Shown in pieces: positions 15,234 through 24,517 of a stretch of DNA of 25,116 nucleotides. Every line of letters begins with the position of its first letter. Within the stretch, counting starts at the first letter, position 1. The position numbers and the translations under genes are program-made. Under the pieces are notes generated by a model. The model saw nothing but the letters and a program-made list of their open reading frames with translations, did not search any database and was not told the DNA's origin. Source of the stretch: an uncultured Azospirillum sp. (GTDB lineage: Bacteria; Pseudomonadota; Alphaproteobacteria; RF32; CAG-239); NCBI GenBank assembly GCA_902489795.1, contig CABUBU010000025.1:1-25116 (forward strand). Reading direction: 5' to 3'.

Positions 15234-17213
15234 TTATTTGCGGTATTTTCTGACCGCGGCCGCCACCGCGTCGGCGGTAATGCCGAAATGCTCATAAAGC
15301 CCGGACGCCGGACCGGAAGCGCCGAATCCGTCCATGCCGATGATTTCGCCCTTGCTGCCGAGATACTTCTCCCAGCCGAATTTGGCGGCAGCTTCGACCA
15401 CGATCCGCGGCGCACGGCCGAGAACCCTGTTGCGGTATTTTTCATCCTGACGGTCAAACAACTCGGTACAGGGCATGGAAACCACCGCCACTTCAATTCC
15501 CTCTTCCCGCAGTTTTTTCTGCGCTTCGACGGCAATCGAGACTTCCGACCCGGTGGCAATGATCGTCGCCTGCCGGCGGCTGCCCTTTGCCACGTCGGAA
15601 ATAACGTAGCCGCCCTTCGCCGTCAGGTTCTGACGGGAGGAAACGCGCAGCAGCGGCAGGTTCTGCCGGCTCAGCGCCAAGAGGCTCGGCATGGTTTCGG
15701 TCGTCAGCGCCAGCTGCCAGGCCTCCGCCGTTTCCACTACATCGCAGGGACGGAACATCAGCACATTCGGCATTGCCCGGTAAGAGGCCAGATGTTCCAC
15801 CGGCTGATGAGTGGGACCGTCTTCGCCGACACCAATCGAATCGTGGGTAAGCACATAGACTACACGCAGCCCCATCAGCGCCGCCAACCGAATCGACGGC
15901 CGGACGTAGTCGGAAAAGACAAAGAAAGTGCCGCCGTAGGGAACAACGCCGCCATGCAGCGCCAGACCGTTCATAATCGCACCCATGGCATGTTCGCGGA
16001 TGCCGTACATCAGGTTGTTGCCGTCATAGTCTTCGGCGGTGATTGTCTGCATACCTTTGACAAACGTCAGGTTAGAGGCGGCCAGGTCAGCCGAACCGCC
16101 GATAATTTCAGGCACATGGGAAACAATTTTTTCCAGACACATCTGTGAAGCCTTGCGAGTGGCGACTTTGGTCTGTTCGCGAATCGCCTCGTTTTTTAAC
16201 GCGTTCAGGGCTTTGTCCCAGTTTTTCGGCAGACGGTTGTTGATAACATCGTCAAATTTCGCACCGGCGGCCGCCGCCTTTTGGCACCATTTGTCATAAG
16301 CGGACAAAGAACGCCGGCCGGCTTCGCGCCAGGCGGACAGAACGTCGGCGGGAATTTCAAACGGGGCATACGGCCATTGCAAACCGGCAGCCATTGCCGC
16401 CCGTTCCTCGTCGCCGAGCGGCGAACCGTGGCAGGCGCTGGTCCCCTGTTTGGCCGGCGCGCCGAATCCGATGACGGTTTTGCAGGCCACAAGAACCGGG
16501 CGGTCGGACCTGTGCGCTTCCTCAATCGCCGCGGCCACCGCCTCCTGATCATGGCCGTCAACTGACAGCGTCTTCCAGCCGGCGGCTGCGAAACGTTTGA
16601 TCTGGTCGACGGAACTGGCTTTGTCAACAGTGCCGTCAATGGTGATGTTGTTGTTGTCCCAGAAAACGATCAGTTTGTTTAATTTCCAGTGTCCGGCCAG
16701 TGCGATCGCCTCTTCGGAAATGCCTTCCATCAGACAACCGTCGCCGGCAATAACATAAGTGTAATGACTGCACAGCGCGTCGCCGAAACGGGCATTCAGG
16801 CGCCGTTCCGCCATTGCCATGCCGACTGCCGAAGCAATCCCCTGTCCGAGCGGCCCGGTGGTCATTTCCACCCCGGCCAGATGACGGTATTCCGGATGGC
16901 CGGCGGTTTTGGCGCCGAGCTGACGGAAATTTTTGATATCTTCACGCGAAATATCTTCATATCCCAAAAGATAAAGCAGCGAGTACAAAAGCATTGAACC
17001 GTGGCCGGCGGAAAGGACGAAACGGTCGCGATCAAACCAGCGCGGCGCTGCCGGATTAATCTTTACGTAGCGGGAAAAAAGCACGGTCGCGACATCGGCC
17101 ATGCCGAGCGGCATGCCGGGGTGCCCGGACTTTGACCTGTTAATGGCGTCGGCCGTCAAAAAGCGAATCGCATGCGCCATCCGCGAAGACAATTTCTGAT
17201 GATCGTAAGACAT
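15234..17213 (-). CDS. tkt: Transketolase
   Basis: 659 aa, normal length. Transfers two-carbon units between sugar phosphates with thiamine diphosphate and a divalent metal; links the pentose-phosphate pathway with glycolysis, using the rpe product xylulose-5-phosphate. H31 (SGHPG) and H71 (AGHGS) are substrate and cofactor histidines. GDG (157-159) and NNN (187-189) mark the thiamine-diphosphate/metal motif. GIREHAMG carries the catalytic glutamate that activates the cofactor. AAGGAG precedes the ATG. Only 21 nt separate it from the upstream lipoprotein gene, so the two are probably cotranscribed. Confidence 0.98.
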   Translation of the reverse strand: MSYDHQKLSSRMAHAIRFLTADAINRSKSGHPGMPLGMADVATVLFSRYVKINPAAPRWFDRDRFVLSAGHGSMLLYSLLYLLGYEDISREDIKNFRQLGAKTAGHPEYRHLAGVEMTTGPLGQGIASAVGMAMAERRLNARFGDALCSHYTYVIAGDGCLMEGISEEAIALAGHWKLNKLIVFWDNNNITIDGTVDKASSVDQIKRFAAAGWKTLSVDGHDQEAVAAAIEEAHRSDRPVLVACKTVIGFGAPAKQGTSACHGSPLGDEERAAMAAGLQWPYAPFEIPADVLSAWREAGRRSLSAYDKWCQKAAAAGAKFDDVINNRLPKNWDKALNALKNEAIREQTKVATRKASQMCLEKIVSHVPEIIGGSADLAASNLTFVKGMQTITAEDYDGNNLMYGIREHAMGAIMNGLALHGGVVPYGGTFFVFSDYVRPSIRLAALMGLRVVYVLTHDSIGVGEDGPTHQPVEHLASYRAMPNVLMFRPCDVVETAEAWQLALTTETMPSLLALSRQNLPLLRVSSRQNLTAKGGYVISDVAKGSRRQATIIATGSEVSIAVEAQKKLREEGIEVAVVSMPCTELFDRQDEKYRNRVLGRAPRIVVEAAAKFGWEKYLGSKGEIIGMDGFGASGPASGLYEHFGITADAVAAAVRKYRK

Positions 17214-17234
17214 CTTGTTCTCCTTGTTAAACTT

Positions 17235-17732
17235 TTACTTGAGCCCGTGGGTGCGGTTATAGCGGTACTGCGCATTGCTCAAAACCAGTCCCATTTTGAT
17301 GACGAACCCCGGTTCGTTGTCGGGGATCCTCATTTCCACATAATCGCCCTGATACATCACTTTTTCGCCGACATTCGGCACTTTGACGCTGACCGGGTGG
17401 TTTTCCCTGCCGATCAGGGCAACCTTGTTGTCGCCGGTATCGGTATAATAGCTGAAACGCACGTATTCGTTTGAAGCCTCCGTACGGCGGGAAACTTCAA
17501 AAATCGGCGCCACCACCGCCTTGGTTTGATTGCGCAGATCGGTGCGGCAGTAACCTTCGTAGCCGATCAGTTCGATTTTTGCCTCTTCCTGTTTGCCGGC
17601 CATTTGCGTCATACGGCTGAATTCGGGCACCAGCTGCACGTTCGGGCAATAGCGGAAAAACGGCGCCTCTTTTTCGGCGGCGCAGGAAGCCAGCGTCAAA
17701 ACGGCCGCGGCCAAAAGCATTTTTTTCGACAT
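17235..17732 (-). CDS. Predicted lipoprotein of unknown function
   Basis: 165 aa from ATG 17732. The lipobox LASC (residues 14-17) follows a basic start and an Ala/Leu core, so the mature protein begins at the Cys and is lipid-anchored. The layout, CPNV after the anchor followed by an alternating beta-strand domain with a YEGYC motif, resembles small alphaproteobacterial lipoproteins of unknown role; this comparison is from memory. AAGGA lies about 8 nt upstream of the ATG and a good promoter lies before it. A longer frame starting at 17807 would run through that promoter, so it is rejected. Coexpression with tkt is likely, but a functional link is unknown. Confidence 0.8.
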   Translation of the reverse strand: MSKKMLLAAAVLTLASCAAEKEAPFFRYCPNVQLVPEFSRMTQMAGKQEEAKIELIGYEGYCRTDLRNQTKAVVAPIFEVSRRTEASNEYVRFSYYTDTGDNKVALIGRENHPVSVKVPNVGEKVMYQGDYVEMRIPDNEPGFVIKMGLVLSNAQYRYNRTHGLK

Positions 17733-17768
17733 TAAAACATTCCTTGTTGTTCGGTTGATATAGCAAAG

Positions 17769-17797
17769 ACTATAAAGAAAGGCTTTCAATTTGTAAA
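17769..17797 (-). promoter_or_regulatory. Promoter of the lipoprotein-tkt unit
   Basis: Minus-strand TTTACA and TATAGT, each 5 of 6, are exactly 17 nt apart, about 36 nt before the lipoprotein ATG. Confidence 0.7.
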
Positions 17798-17815
17798 TAG
17801 GCGGCAAAAAATTGT

Positions 17816-18967
17816 TTACAGCAAACCGTCATCGGCAAACAGCGCCACCAGTTCGCAATGGGAAGTATAAACGAATTGATCGACCGGTGTCACTTCACAC
17901 AAGCGATAACCGCCGTTTTGCAGAATTTCCGCATCACGGGCAAAAGTTTCCGGATTGCAGGAAACGGCAATCAGTTTCCGCGGCCGTTTTCCCGCCGGCA
18001 GCGCCGCCAGCCGGACGGCCTGCTCTTTCGCGCCGGCCCGCGGAGGGTCGAAAACAACCGCCGCCAGCCCCTCCAGTTCGGCACCTTCCAGCGGATATTT
18101 GAACAGATTGCGGTGCACGATTTCGATATTGGCAATCATCTGCCGGTTGACGGAATTTTTGAAACCTTCCAGCAGTTCTTTTGAAGCGTCGACGGCCAAC
18201 ACCCGGCAACCCGGCCTTTGCGCCAGCGGATAGGAAAAAGTGCCGACGCCGCAGAACAAGTCGGCGATTTTGCCGGAAACGTCGCCGAGATACTTCAGCA
18301 CCAAAGCGGTAAGCGCCGCCTGCCCTTCCCTTGAGGGCTGCAGAAACGTCCCGGCGGGAATAAAAACGCCGACGCCGCCGGCTTCAATATACGGACGTCC
18401 CTTTTCCAGAATCGTTTCCGCCGGCCGGTCAGGGCCGGAACGATGGGAAACACGGACAACGTCAGCATTGGCCGAAACATGCTCAAATATAATTTCCCGC
18501 AGCTCAAGATTGAGAGGGCGGTCAAATTCCAGCACCGCGTCAAGGCCGTTATCCGCCTCCGTCAGCCACAGGTCGCCTTTTTCGATATAAACAGTTTTAG
18601 CCCTGCCTTTCCGCCCTTCCTTAACCGTCAGCGGCACCCGGCACAGTTCGGACAACAGGCCGCGGAAAAAAACAAGACCGCGGTTTAAGGCCGGGGTCAG
18701 CTGCGGACAACCGGGCAGATCAACAATTTCATTGCTTCGGTGAGCGTTAAAACCGAGCACAATTCCGCCTTTGGCGCGGCGAAAGGCAAAGCTTGCGCGG
18801 CGGCGGCAGCCTTCTTTGATAAAAACGGGTTCGGAAAAAGCAAAATCCTGCCGGGTAATGGATTGCAGCGCTTTTTGCACCACAGCGCACTTACGTTGCC
18901 GATATTCCTTCTCGTCCAGATGCCGCAGGGAGCACCCTCCGCAAACACTGGCCAAACTGCAATCCAT
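17816..18967 (-). CDS. RlmD/TrmA-family RNA (uracil-C5)-methyltransferase
   Basis: 383 aa from ATG 18967. SAM-dependent enzyme that makes 5-methyluridine in rRNA or tRNA. The N-terminal cysteines C3, C9 and C12 (CGGC) with C87 (LPGCPQL) have the spacing of the family [4Fe-4S] site, which favours RlmD/RumA-type over TrmA. The SAM-binding strand is ADLFCGVGTFSYPL, the catalytic centre is FDPPRAGA, and the nucleophile lies in SCNPETFARD. GGGGGA stands 7 nt before this ATG; a TTG five codons upstream is also open but has no ribosome site. The exact target base cannot be read from sequence. Confidence 0.92.
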   Translation of the reverse strand: MDCSLASVCGGCSLRHLDEKEYRQRKCAVVQKALQSITRQDFAFSEPVFIKEGCRRRASFAFRRAKGGIVLGFNAHRSNEIVDLPGCPQLTPALNRGLVFFRGLLSELCRVPLTVKEGRKGRAKTVYIEKGDLWLTEADNGLDAVLEFDRPLNLELREIIFEHVSANADVVRVSHRSGPDRPAETILEKGRPYIEAGGVGVFIPAGTFLQPSREGQAALTALVLKYLGDVSGKIADLFCGVGTFSYPLAQRPGCRVLAVDASKELLEGFKNSVNRQMIANIEIVHRNLFKYPLEGAELEGLAAVVFDPPRAGAKEQAVRLAALPAGKRPRKLIAVSCNPETFARDAEILQNGGYRLCEVTPVDQFVYTSHCELVALFADDGLL

Positions 18968-19133
18968 TACATATTCCCCCAATCTACCGGCATTACGCGC
19001 TTATCCTAAAACGCTATTGGTTAAAATATGATAAAAGTTAATTATATTTATAAAAAAAAGATGATTATTTTAAAAATATGCTATAACATAAGCTATATTT
19101 CAAATTATGTGCAATCAACAAGGACCGAGGGCC

Positions 19134-20306
19134 ATGCGGAGAAGACTTCCCAAACACTTAAGTTACGATTATCAGCTCAAACTGGAAGAGGTGCCGACCA
19201 AACACGCCGACCGGATGCCGCTTAAAGTGGTGATGCCGGGGATTGTTCTCGGTCTGCTGATGGCCGTCCTCGGCTGTTGGGAACTGACCGGCGGCATGTA
19301 CGACCCCGAAAGCTGGGGCTATACGCTTGACGCCGACACCCGCGCGCCGCTGTTCAGCCATACTTCGGTCGACACCGCTTTCATCATCATCGGGCTCGGC
19401 ATCGTCATCGGTTCGATCGTGTCATACGTCCGTTACAAGAAAATCTTTTTCAACGGCAAGACCTTTTCCGTCGATTTGCGCGGCGTATTCGGCGAGAACG
19501 AGCTGTTTCGCGAATTTTTGCGCAATTACGAAGGCGTTCGCCTGAGAATGGAATTTTTCCAGTTCGGCATTTTAAACAAAAACAAATACATTGTCGAGCT
19601 GGTGCACCGCGACCCCGAAAAAACCATTCCGCTTTATATTTCGACCGACGGCACCGGCATTTACCAGATCTGGTACTATTACGCCAAACGCCTCAATATG
19701 CCGACCATCATCGACACCGACGAGGGAACAGTGAAAAGAGAAGCGCCGGAACTCGACAAGAGTCTGAAAGAGTATCTGTTTGCCAAAGGGCTGATCGCGG
19801 TTTACGAAGAAGCGCCGAAGACGCCCGCCGACGTCGTCTGCGTCAAAAAGGCGGATCGCACCATTATCCGGCCGAAGCGGATGTGCTGGGACATTTTCAG
19901 CCTGCTCGGCGCCTTCTGGCTGTTTTTCTATCTGCTGGTGCTTGCTGTCGCGGCCTTCAACTACTCCCGGGTGGAAAGGATGATCGGTTCGCCGGCGCAG
20001 ACCGCGGTTATCTTCGCTGCCGCCGTTTTGCTGGCGGTTCTGTTCATCGGCCTGATGTTTAAAAAAGACAAAATCGTGCTAAAGGACGGACGCCTGATCC
20101 TGGTGCACAAGTTTTTGTTTATCTCAAACAAAGAATATGCGGACTTAGGCCGCATCCGCGACATTCAGGCGGTCTACAACCCGGCGGCGGACAGCTACTA
20201 TCTGGCAATTATCACCGACGACAACATGCTGGCGTTCGGCCGCGGGGTGCCGACGGAAGCCCTGCAGTGGATAAGGGATTTCGTCATCTATGCAATGACG
20301 CGTTGA
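19134..20306 (+). CDS. Four-span membrane protein with two similar halves, unknown function
   Basis: 390 aa from ATG 19134, preceded by AAGGA and GAGGG. An ATG at 19107 is in frame but has no ribosome site. Hydrophobic segments lie at about 31-48, 80-99, 254-274 and 289-308. Each pair is followed by a mixed alpha/beta cytoplasmic domain: about 101-250, and 309-390 (KDKIVLKDGRLILVHKFLFI), the second resembling a bacterial PH-like domain. The repeated layout suggests an internal duplication. It stands alone before the yfgM-bamB-der promoter. Function not recognised; the PH-like idea is inference. Confidence 0.8.
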   Translation: MRRRLPKHLSYDYQLKLEEVPTKHADRMPLKVVMPGIVLGLLMAVLGCWELTGGMYDPESWGYTLDADTRAPLFSHTSVDTAFIIIGLGIVIGSIVSYVRYKKIFFNGKTFSVDLRGVFGENELFREFLRNYEGVRLRMEFFQFGILNKNKYIVELVHRDPEKTIPLYISTDGTGIYQIWYYYAKRLNMPTIIDTDEGTVKREAPELDKSLKEYLFAKGLIAVYEEAPKTPADVVCVKKADRTIIRPKRMCWDIFSLLGAFWLFFYLLVLAVAAFNYSRVERMIGSPAQTAVIFAAAVLLAVLFIGLMFKKDKIVLKDGRLILVHKFLFISNKEYADLGRIRDIQAVYNPAADSYYLAIITDDNMLAFGRGVPTEALQWIRDFVIYAMTR

Positions 20307-20334
20307 GGCTTTTGGCGGCCGCTGCATATTTTGG

Positions 20335-20362
20335 TTGCCAAATGCCGAGATTTGTTTATAAC
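20335..20362 (+). promoter_or_regulatory. Promoter of the yfgM-bamB-der operon
   Basis: TTGCCA and TATAAC, each 5 of 6, are separated by 16 nt. The predicted start is about 32 nt before the first gene of the operon. Confidence 0.6.
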
Positions 20363-20400
20363 TTTTCGAACAAACACAAACTTAAAACGAAAGTGGAAAA

Positions 20401-21072
20401 ATGAGAGAAATTGATACCGGCGCACAAGAAGCCTTTATTAAAGAAGTCAACGAGGACCTGAAAAACGAATCGATGAAGAAGATGTGGGACAAATACGGCC
20501 TTTACATCATCATTCTGGTGGTTGCCGCCTTAACCGCCGCCGTCAGCTTCGAGGCCATCAAGGCCTGGTATACGAAAAAGCTGCAAACCTGGTCGGATTC
20601 CTACGCCTATGCACTCAGCCTGCAAAACCAGGGCAAGTATGACGAGAGCATCGACACCTTCGACTATATCGCCGGCAAAGACTACGGCATATTCTCCGAC
20701 CTTGCCAAAATGCAGAAGGCAAACATTCTGCTTGAACAGAAGAAAAACGACGAAGCTTTCAAACTGATGAACGAAATTATTGAAGACAAGTCGTTTAACC
20801 CCCAGCTGCGCGACACGACGATCCTGAAACTGGCCTCCTATAAGCTGGACAACGCGCCGACGGAAGAAATTGAAGAGCTGATCGGAGACATTGCCGCCGA
20901 CGGCGGCAACAGCTGGCAGCCGACGGCAAACGAAATGCTGGCGCTGGCTTATCTCCGCGACGGCAAAACCGCCGAGGCGAAGGAAATCTACAACCGTCTT
21001 CTGGCCGACGGCAAAACGCCCGAAGTGATGAAAGCGCGGATCAAAGACATTATATCCGTATTGCCGCAATAA
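20401..21072 (+). CDS. YfgM-like membrane-anchored TPR protein
   Basis: 223 aa. The N-terminus (1-31) is cytoplasmic and charged, residues 33-52 form one membrane helix, and the remainder is a periplasmic helical domain with tetratricopeptide-like pairs (YDESIDTFDYIAGK, AKMQKANILLEQKKNDEAFKLM, TAEAKEIYNRLL). In E. coli the homologue YfgM binds the Sec translocon and periplasmic chaperones, and its gene lies directly before bamB and der, as here. Weak GTGGAAAA ribosome site. First gene of the operon; 24 nt separate it from bamB. Confidence 0.88.
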   Translation: MREIDTGAQEAFIKEVNEDLKNESMKKMWDKYGLYIIILVVAALTAAVSFEAIKAWYTKKLQTWSDSYAYALSLQNQGKYDESIDTFDYIAGKDYGIFSDLAKMQKANILLEQKKNDEAFKLMNEIIEDKSFNPQLRDTTILKLASYKLDNAPTEEIEELIGDIAADGGNSWQPTANEMLALAYLRDGKTAEAKEIYNRLLADGKTPEVMKARIKDIISVLPQ

Positions 21073-21096
21073 CAATTTTTATCAGAGGTGAAGCCC

Positions 21097-22422
21097 ATGC
21101 GATTGAACAAGAAAAGCGCCGTTGCCGCCATGTGTCTGGCTCTTGCCGGATGCGGAATGTTCGGCAAGGAAAAACTGCAAATCGACGGCGAGAGAATCCC
21201 GGTTTTGAGCGAAAGGGAAGTGATTGCCGCCGACTATACGGCGGGCGACATTCAGATTGTGCTGCCCAAACCGGCGGTCAACGCCGCCTGGTCGCAAAGC
21301 GGCGGCAACGCTTCGCACAACATGGGACACTTAAAAAGCGGCGACAATCTGAAAAAGGCTTGGAGCAGCAGCTTCGGGAGTGGCAATTCCGGCCGCGACT
21401 ACCTGATCGCCGTGCCGGTGGTTGCCGACAACACCGTCTTTACCATTGACGCCGACGCCACGGTCAGCGCCTTTCGCCAGAGCGACGGGGAAAGACTGTG
21501 GAAGCGCCGTCTCAAGCCGCGGCTGCGCGACGACAAGGAAGTGTCCTTAAAAGGCGCCGGCCTAGCTTTCCGTCAGGGCACGGTTTATGCCACGACCGGT
21601 TTCGGCGGCGTATTTGCGCTGGACGCCGCCAACGGAAAAGTCAAATGGGAATATTTTGCCAAAACCCCGGTTCGGATCGCGCCGGCCGTCGGCGGCGGCA
21701 AAATTTTCGTGCAGACGATCGACAACGTGCTGCTGGCGCTTAACGCCCAAACCGGCAGCGAGATCTGGCGCTATGCCGCCCCGAGCGAGGAAACGACCAA
21801 AGTCGGCGGCGCCGTTCCCGCTTTCAGCGAATCGGCCGACGTGCTGATCGCCGGTTTCTCGAACGGAGAACTGCGCGCGCTCAAAGCCAGCACCGGTTCG
21901 CCTTTGTGGGGCGACTATCTGGTTTCTTCCCGTCGCACCAACTCGCTTGACGACATCAATACCATTCATGCCAACCCGGTCATCTCCGGCGACATCGTTT
22001 TTGCTGTCGGCAGCAACAACCTGCTGGTGGCCATAGACCTGCGCAGCGGTCAGAGAATCTGGGAACGGGAAATCGGCAGCGGCAACCAGCCCTGGCTGGC
22101 CGGCAAGTATCTGTTCCTGCTGGCAAACGACGCCCGGCTGATGGCAATCCAGGCCGACAGCGGCAAAATCGTCTGGGATACGAAAATCCCGGCCGGCAAT
22201 GATGTTTCCGACCAGGTCGGCGTCACTTATGCCGGTCCGCTTCTGATTAACAACCGGCTGCTGATCAACACCTCAAACGGCTATACTTTTTATGTTTCGC
22301 CTTATACCGGGAAAATCCTCGGCTATATCGAAAACGGCGACGGTTCGTCGCTGCCGCCGGTGGCGGCCGGCAGCCAGGTGATCATCACCACCGTTGACGC
22401 CGACATTATCGCTTATCAGTAA
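21097..22422 (+). CDS. bamB: Outer-membrane assembly lipoprotein BamB
   Basis: 441 aa from ATG 21097. Lipobox LAGC with C19 gives an outer-membrane lipoprotein facing the periplasm. The rest is a PQQ-like eight-bladed beta-propeller; blade repeats show the pattern G-x-V-[YF]-x-x-x-x-x-G-x-x-x-A-[LF]-x-x-x-x-G (for example GVFALDAANGKVKWE, LLALNAQTGSEIWRY). In the BAM complex it scaffolds insertion of beta-barrel proteins by BamA. AGAGG stands 8 nt before the ATG; a GTG three codons upstream overlaps that site and is less likely. It sits between yfgM-like and der as in E. coli. Confidence 0.95.
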   Translation: MRLNKKSAVAAMCLALAGCGMFGKEKLQIDGERIPVLSEREVIAADYTAGDIQIVLPKPAVNAAWSQSGGNASHNMGHLKSGDNLKKAWSSSFGSGNSGRDYLIAVPVVADNTVFTIDADATVSAFRQSDGERLWKRRLKPRLRDDKEVSLKGAGLAFRQGTVYATTGFGGVFALDAANGKVKWEYFAKTPVRIAPAVGGGKIFVQTIDNVLLALNAQTGSEIWRYAAPSEETTKVGGAVPAFSESADVLIAGFSNGELRALKASTGSPLWGDYLVSSRRTNSLDDINTIHANPVISGDIVFAVGSNNLLVAIDLRSGQRIWEREIGSGNQPWLAGKYLFLLANDARLMAIQADSGKIVWDTKIPAGNDVSDQVGVTYAGPLLINNRLLINTSNGYTFYVSPYTGKILGYIENGDGSSLPPVAAGSQVIITTVDADIIAYQ

Positions 22423-22437
22423 AAGGAGGTTGCCCCG

Positions 22438-23826
22438 ATGCCGCTCAAAGTCGCTATTATCGGAAGGCCGAACGTCGGCAAATCAACGCTGTTTAACCGC
22501 TTGGCGGGAAAAAAGCTGGCGATTGTTCACGACAAACCGGGTGTTACCCGTGACCGTAAGGAAACAGAGGCTCGCTTAAACGACCTGCCGCTTGTCATCA
22601 TCGACACCGCCGGATACGAATATTCAAACGAAGACAACCTGGAAGCGCGGATGTGGGAACAGACAAAAAAAGCCATTGACGACGCCGACGTCTGCTTGTT
22701 TCTCTACGACGCGCGAGCCGGTTTGCAGCCTTATGACGAACACTTCGCCGACATTTTGCGTCGCTCGCACAAACCGGTGGTTCTGCTTGCCAACAAATGC
22801 GAAGGCAGGCAGCAGGAAGACAGCCGTTTCGAGGCCTACAAACTGGGGCTCGGCGAGCCGATCCCCTTTTCCGCCGAGCATGGATTGGGGATGCTTGATC
22901 TCTATGACGCGCTGAAAGAGCATTATTATCCGGAAAACGCGCCGAACGGAGAAAAGGCGGACGAAGAAAGTGCAGAGAAAAACGCCGGCGACGGGAAAGA
23001 ATATGACGACAAACGCCCGATTCAGGTGGCAATCGTCGGCCGGCCGAACGTCGGCAAATCGACGCTGGTCAACGCCCTTTTGCAAGACGAACGGATGCTG
23101 ACCGGACCGGAAGCCGGGGTTACCCGCGACGCCATCGCTTCCGACTGGCAATGGCGGGGAAGAAAATTCAAGCTGGTAGACACCGCCGGGCTGCGCAAAC
23201 AGTCGAAAGTCAGCGACTCGCTTGAGAAAATGTCGGCCGCCTCATCGCGTTATGCCGTCAACATGGCTCAGGTGGTAGTGCTGGTCTTAGACGCCGATGC
23301 GGTTCTCGACAAGCAGGATTTGACGATTGCGTCCCGCGTGCTGGACGAAGGGCGGGCACTGATCATTGCCGTCAACAAATGGGACATTGCCGACAAGAAA
23401 GAAGCCATCGAACGTTTGAAATACCGGCTGCGGACCTCGCTCACCCAGGTGGAAGGGATCCCGACGGTCACCATTTCCGCCCTCAAAGGCGAAGGGCTGG
23501 ACAAGCTGATGAGCGCGGTCGTAAAAATTTATACCCGCTGGAACAGCCGGGTGCCGACGGCGCCGCTCAATAAATGGTTTGCCGACGTTACCGGTAACTA
23601 TCCGCCGCCGCTCGGCAAAAACAAACGCCGGATCAAGCTACGCTATATTACTCAGGCTAAAATCCGGCCGCCGTCATTTTTCATTTTCTCCAGCAACCCG
23701 GAAGGACTGCCGGACAGTTATCTGCGCTATCTGACCAACAGCCTGCGCGACACTTTCGATTTCGGCGGCGTGCCGATCCGGATTACCGTGCGCAAAACCG
23801 GCAATCCGTATGCAGATAAGGATTAA
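22438..23826 (+). CDS. der: Ribosome-assembly GTPase Der (EngA)
   Basis: 462 aa with tandem GTPase domains and a C-terminal KH-like domain. Domain 1: GRPNVGKSTLFN (9-20), DTAGYE, and NKCEG, where NKxE replaces the canonical NKxD. Domain 2: GRPNVGKSTLVN, DTAGLRKQ and NKWD. An acidic linker (ADEESAEKNAGDGKEYDD) joins them. Der is essential for 50S subunit maturation. The ribosome site AAAGGAGGT is a near-perfect anti-Shine-Dalgarno match, just after the bamB stop, so expression is probably high. Full length, no anomaly apart from the NKxE. Confidence 0.98.
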   Translation: MPLKVAIIGRPNVGKSTLFNRLAGKKLAIVHDKPGVTRDRKETEARLNDLPLVIIDTAGYEYSNEDNLEARMWEQTKKAIDDADVCLFLYDARAGLQPYDEHFADILRRSHKPVVLLANKCEGRQQEDSRFEAYKLGLGEPIPFSAEHGLGMLDLYDALKEHYYPENAPNGEKADEESAEKNAGDGKEYDDKRPIQVAIVGRPNVGKSTLVNALLQDERMLTGPEAGVTRDAIASDWQWRGRKFKLVDTAGLRKQSKVSDSLEKMSAASSRYAVNMAQVVVLVLDADAVLDKQDLTIASRVLDEGRALIIAVNKWDIADKKEAIERLKYRLRTSLTQVEGIPTVTISALKGEGLDKLMSAVVKIYTRWNSRVPTAPLNKWFADVTGNYPPPLGKNKRRIKLRYITQAKIRPPSFFIFSSNPEGLPDSYLRYLTNSLRDTFDFGGVPIRITVRKTGNPYADKD

Positions 23827-24013
23827 AGACAAAACTCGATTGGGGATGAATAATTTATTTTCGGATGAAGGATAAATATCTTTCGGTAAACAGGGGGGTA
23901 AATCAGCTGCAAAACCTGACGGTTTGACCATGCTTGTCGGCGTGAAGCAGTATTTTATGCCTCCTTGGCATCTCTTCTCTTAAAACGGGAGCAATCTGTA
24001 AAGTTGCATTACC

Positions 24014-24044
24014 AAAAGAGCCACCGGTTTAACTGATGGCTCTT
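24014..24044 (-). terminator. Terminator downstream of the HTH gene
   Basis: AAGAGCCA pairs with TGGCTCTT around a 13-nt loop, followed on the minus strand by a TTTT run. It lies about 70 nt past the stop of the HTH regulator and in the convergent gap with der, so it may serve both. The rest of the der-HTH gap (286 nt) shows no gene. Confidence 0.65.
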
Positions 24045-24112
24045 CACATTTTCCAAAGGCTTTGAAATGATTTATTTTCCGCCAATTTACAAAGCCATTG
24101 AAACAGCAGAGT

Positions 24113-24511
24113 TTACTTGCTTTCCGACAATAAGTCAAAATCCGCCATCAGTTGGTTTGGGCTTTCATCTTCATCAAGTTGCTTTTCGATATACTCGGTT
24201 ACCCGATTGTGAACAACAGGTTCCTGACGACGATATTTTGCCTTAACGCTTTCGTCTATCGGCTGACTTTTTCCGCTGCCCGAACGCTCAACCAGCTCAA
24301 TGGAAATGCTCTTGCCGTAAAACTCAAGCAACAAGGAATAAGCGTTCCACTGAGTGTTGTTGCCTCTTTCCAGCGCATCTATCATCTGCCACGGCACACC
24401 GCTCTGTTTGGCAACGTGTGCCAGACAAAGGTTGTGGCTGCGCCGATAATCTCCTTGTCTGTAACCGATTTTGCGCATAATGTTTGCTTTTGATTTTTTA
24501 CTTAGATTCAT
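24113..24511 (-). CDS. Small XRE-like helix-turn-helix regulator
   Basis: 132 aa. A helix-turn-helix of the XRE/Cro type is visible at about 28-51: AHVAKQSGVP as second helix and turn, WQMIDALERGN as recognition helix. The N-terminus is very basic (MNLSKKSKAN), consistent with DNA binding. The C-terminal 50 residues are charged and probably helical (VTEYIEKQLDEDE), a possible dimer or partner-binding tail. AGGGAG stands 8 nt before the ATG, and this site lies inside a helix of the neighbouring structured repeat. No partner toxin or phage gene is visible. Target unknown; autoregulation is possible. Confidence 0.75.
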   Translation of the reverse strand: MNLSKKSKANIMRKIGYRQGDYRRSHNLCLAHVAKQSGVPWQMIDALERGNNTQWNAYSLLLEFYGKSISIELVERSGSGKSQPIDESVKAKYRRQEPVVHNRVTEYIEKQLDEDESPNQLMADFDLLSESK

Positions 24512-24517
24512 GTTTGT

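Noticed and set aside
18968..18982. TTG start for the RNA methyltransferase
   Set aside because: No ribosome site precedes the TTG, whereas GGGGGA lies 7 nt before the ATG at 18967.
10806..23923. Shared 13-mer AAAACCTGACGGT in the sRNA candidate (from about 10806) and after der (23911)
   Set aside because: Too short, and no flanking similarity; treated as chance.
23827..24112. Small gene or tRNA after der
   Set aside because: No cloverleaf, no open frame with a ribosome site; only short hairpins and one terminator are visible.
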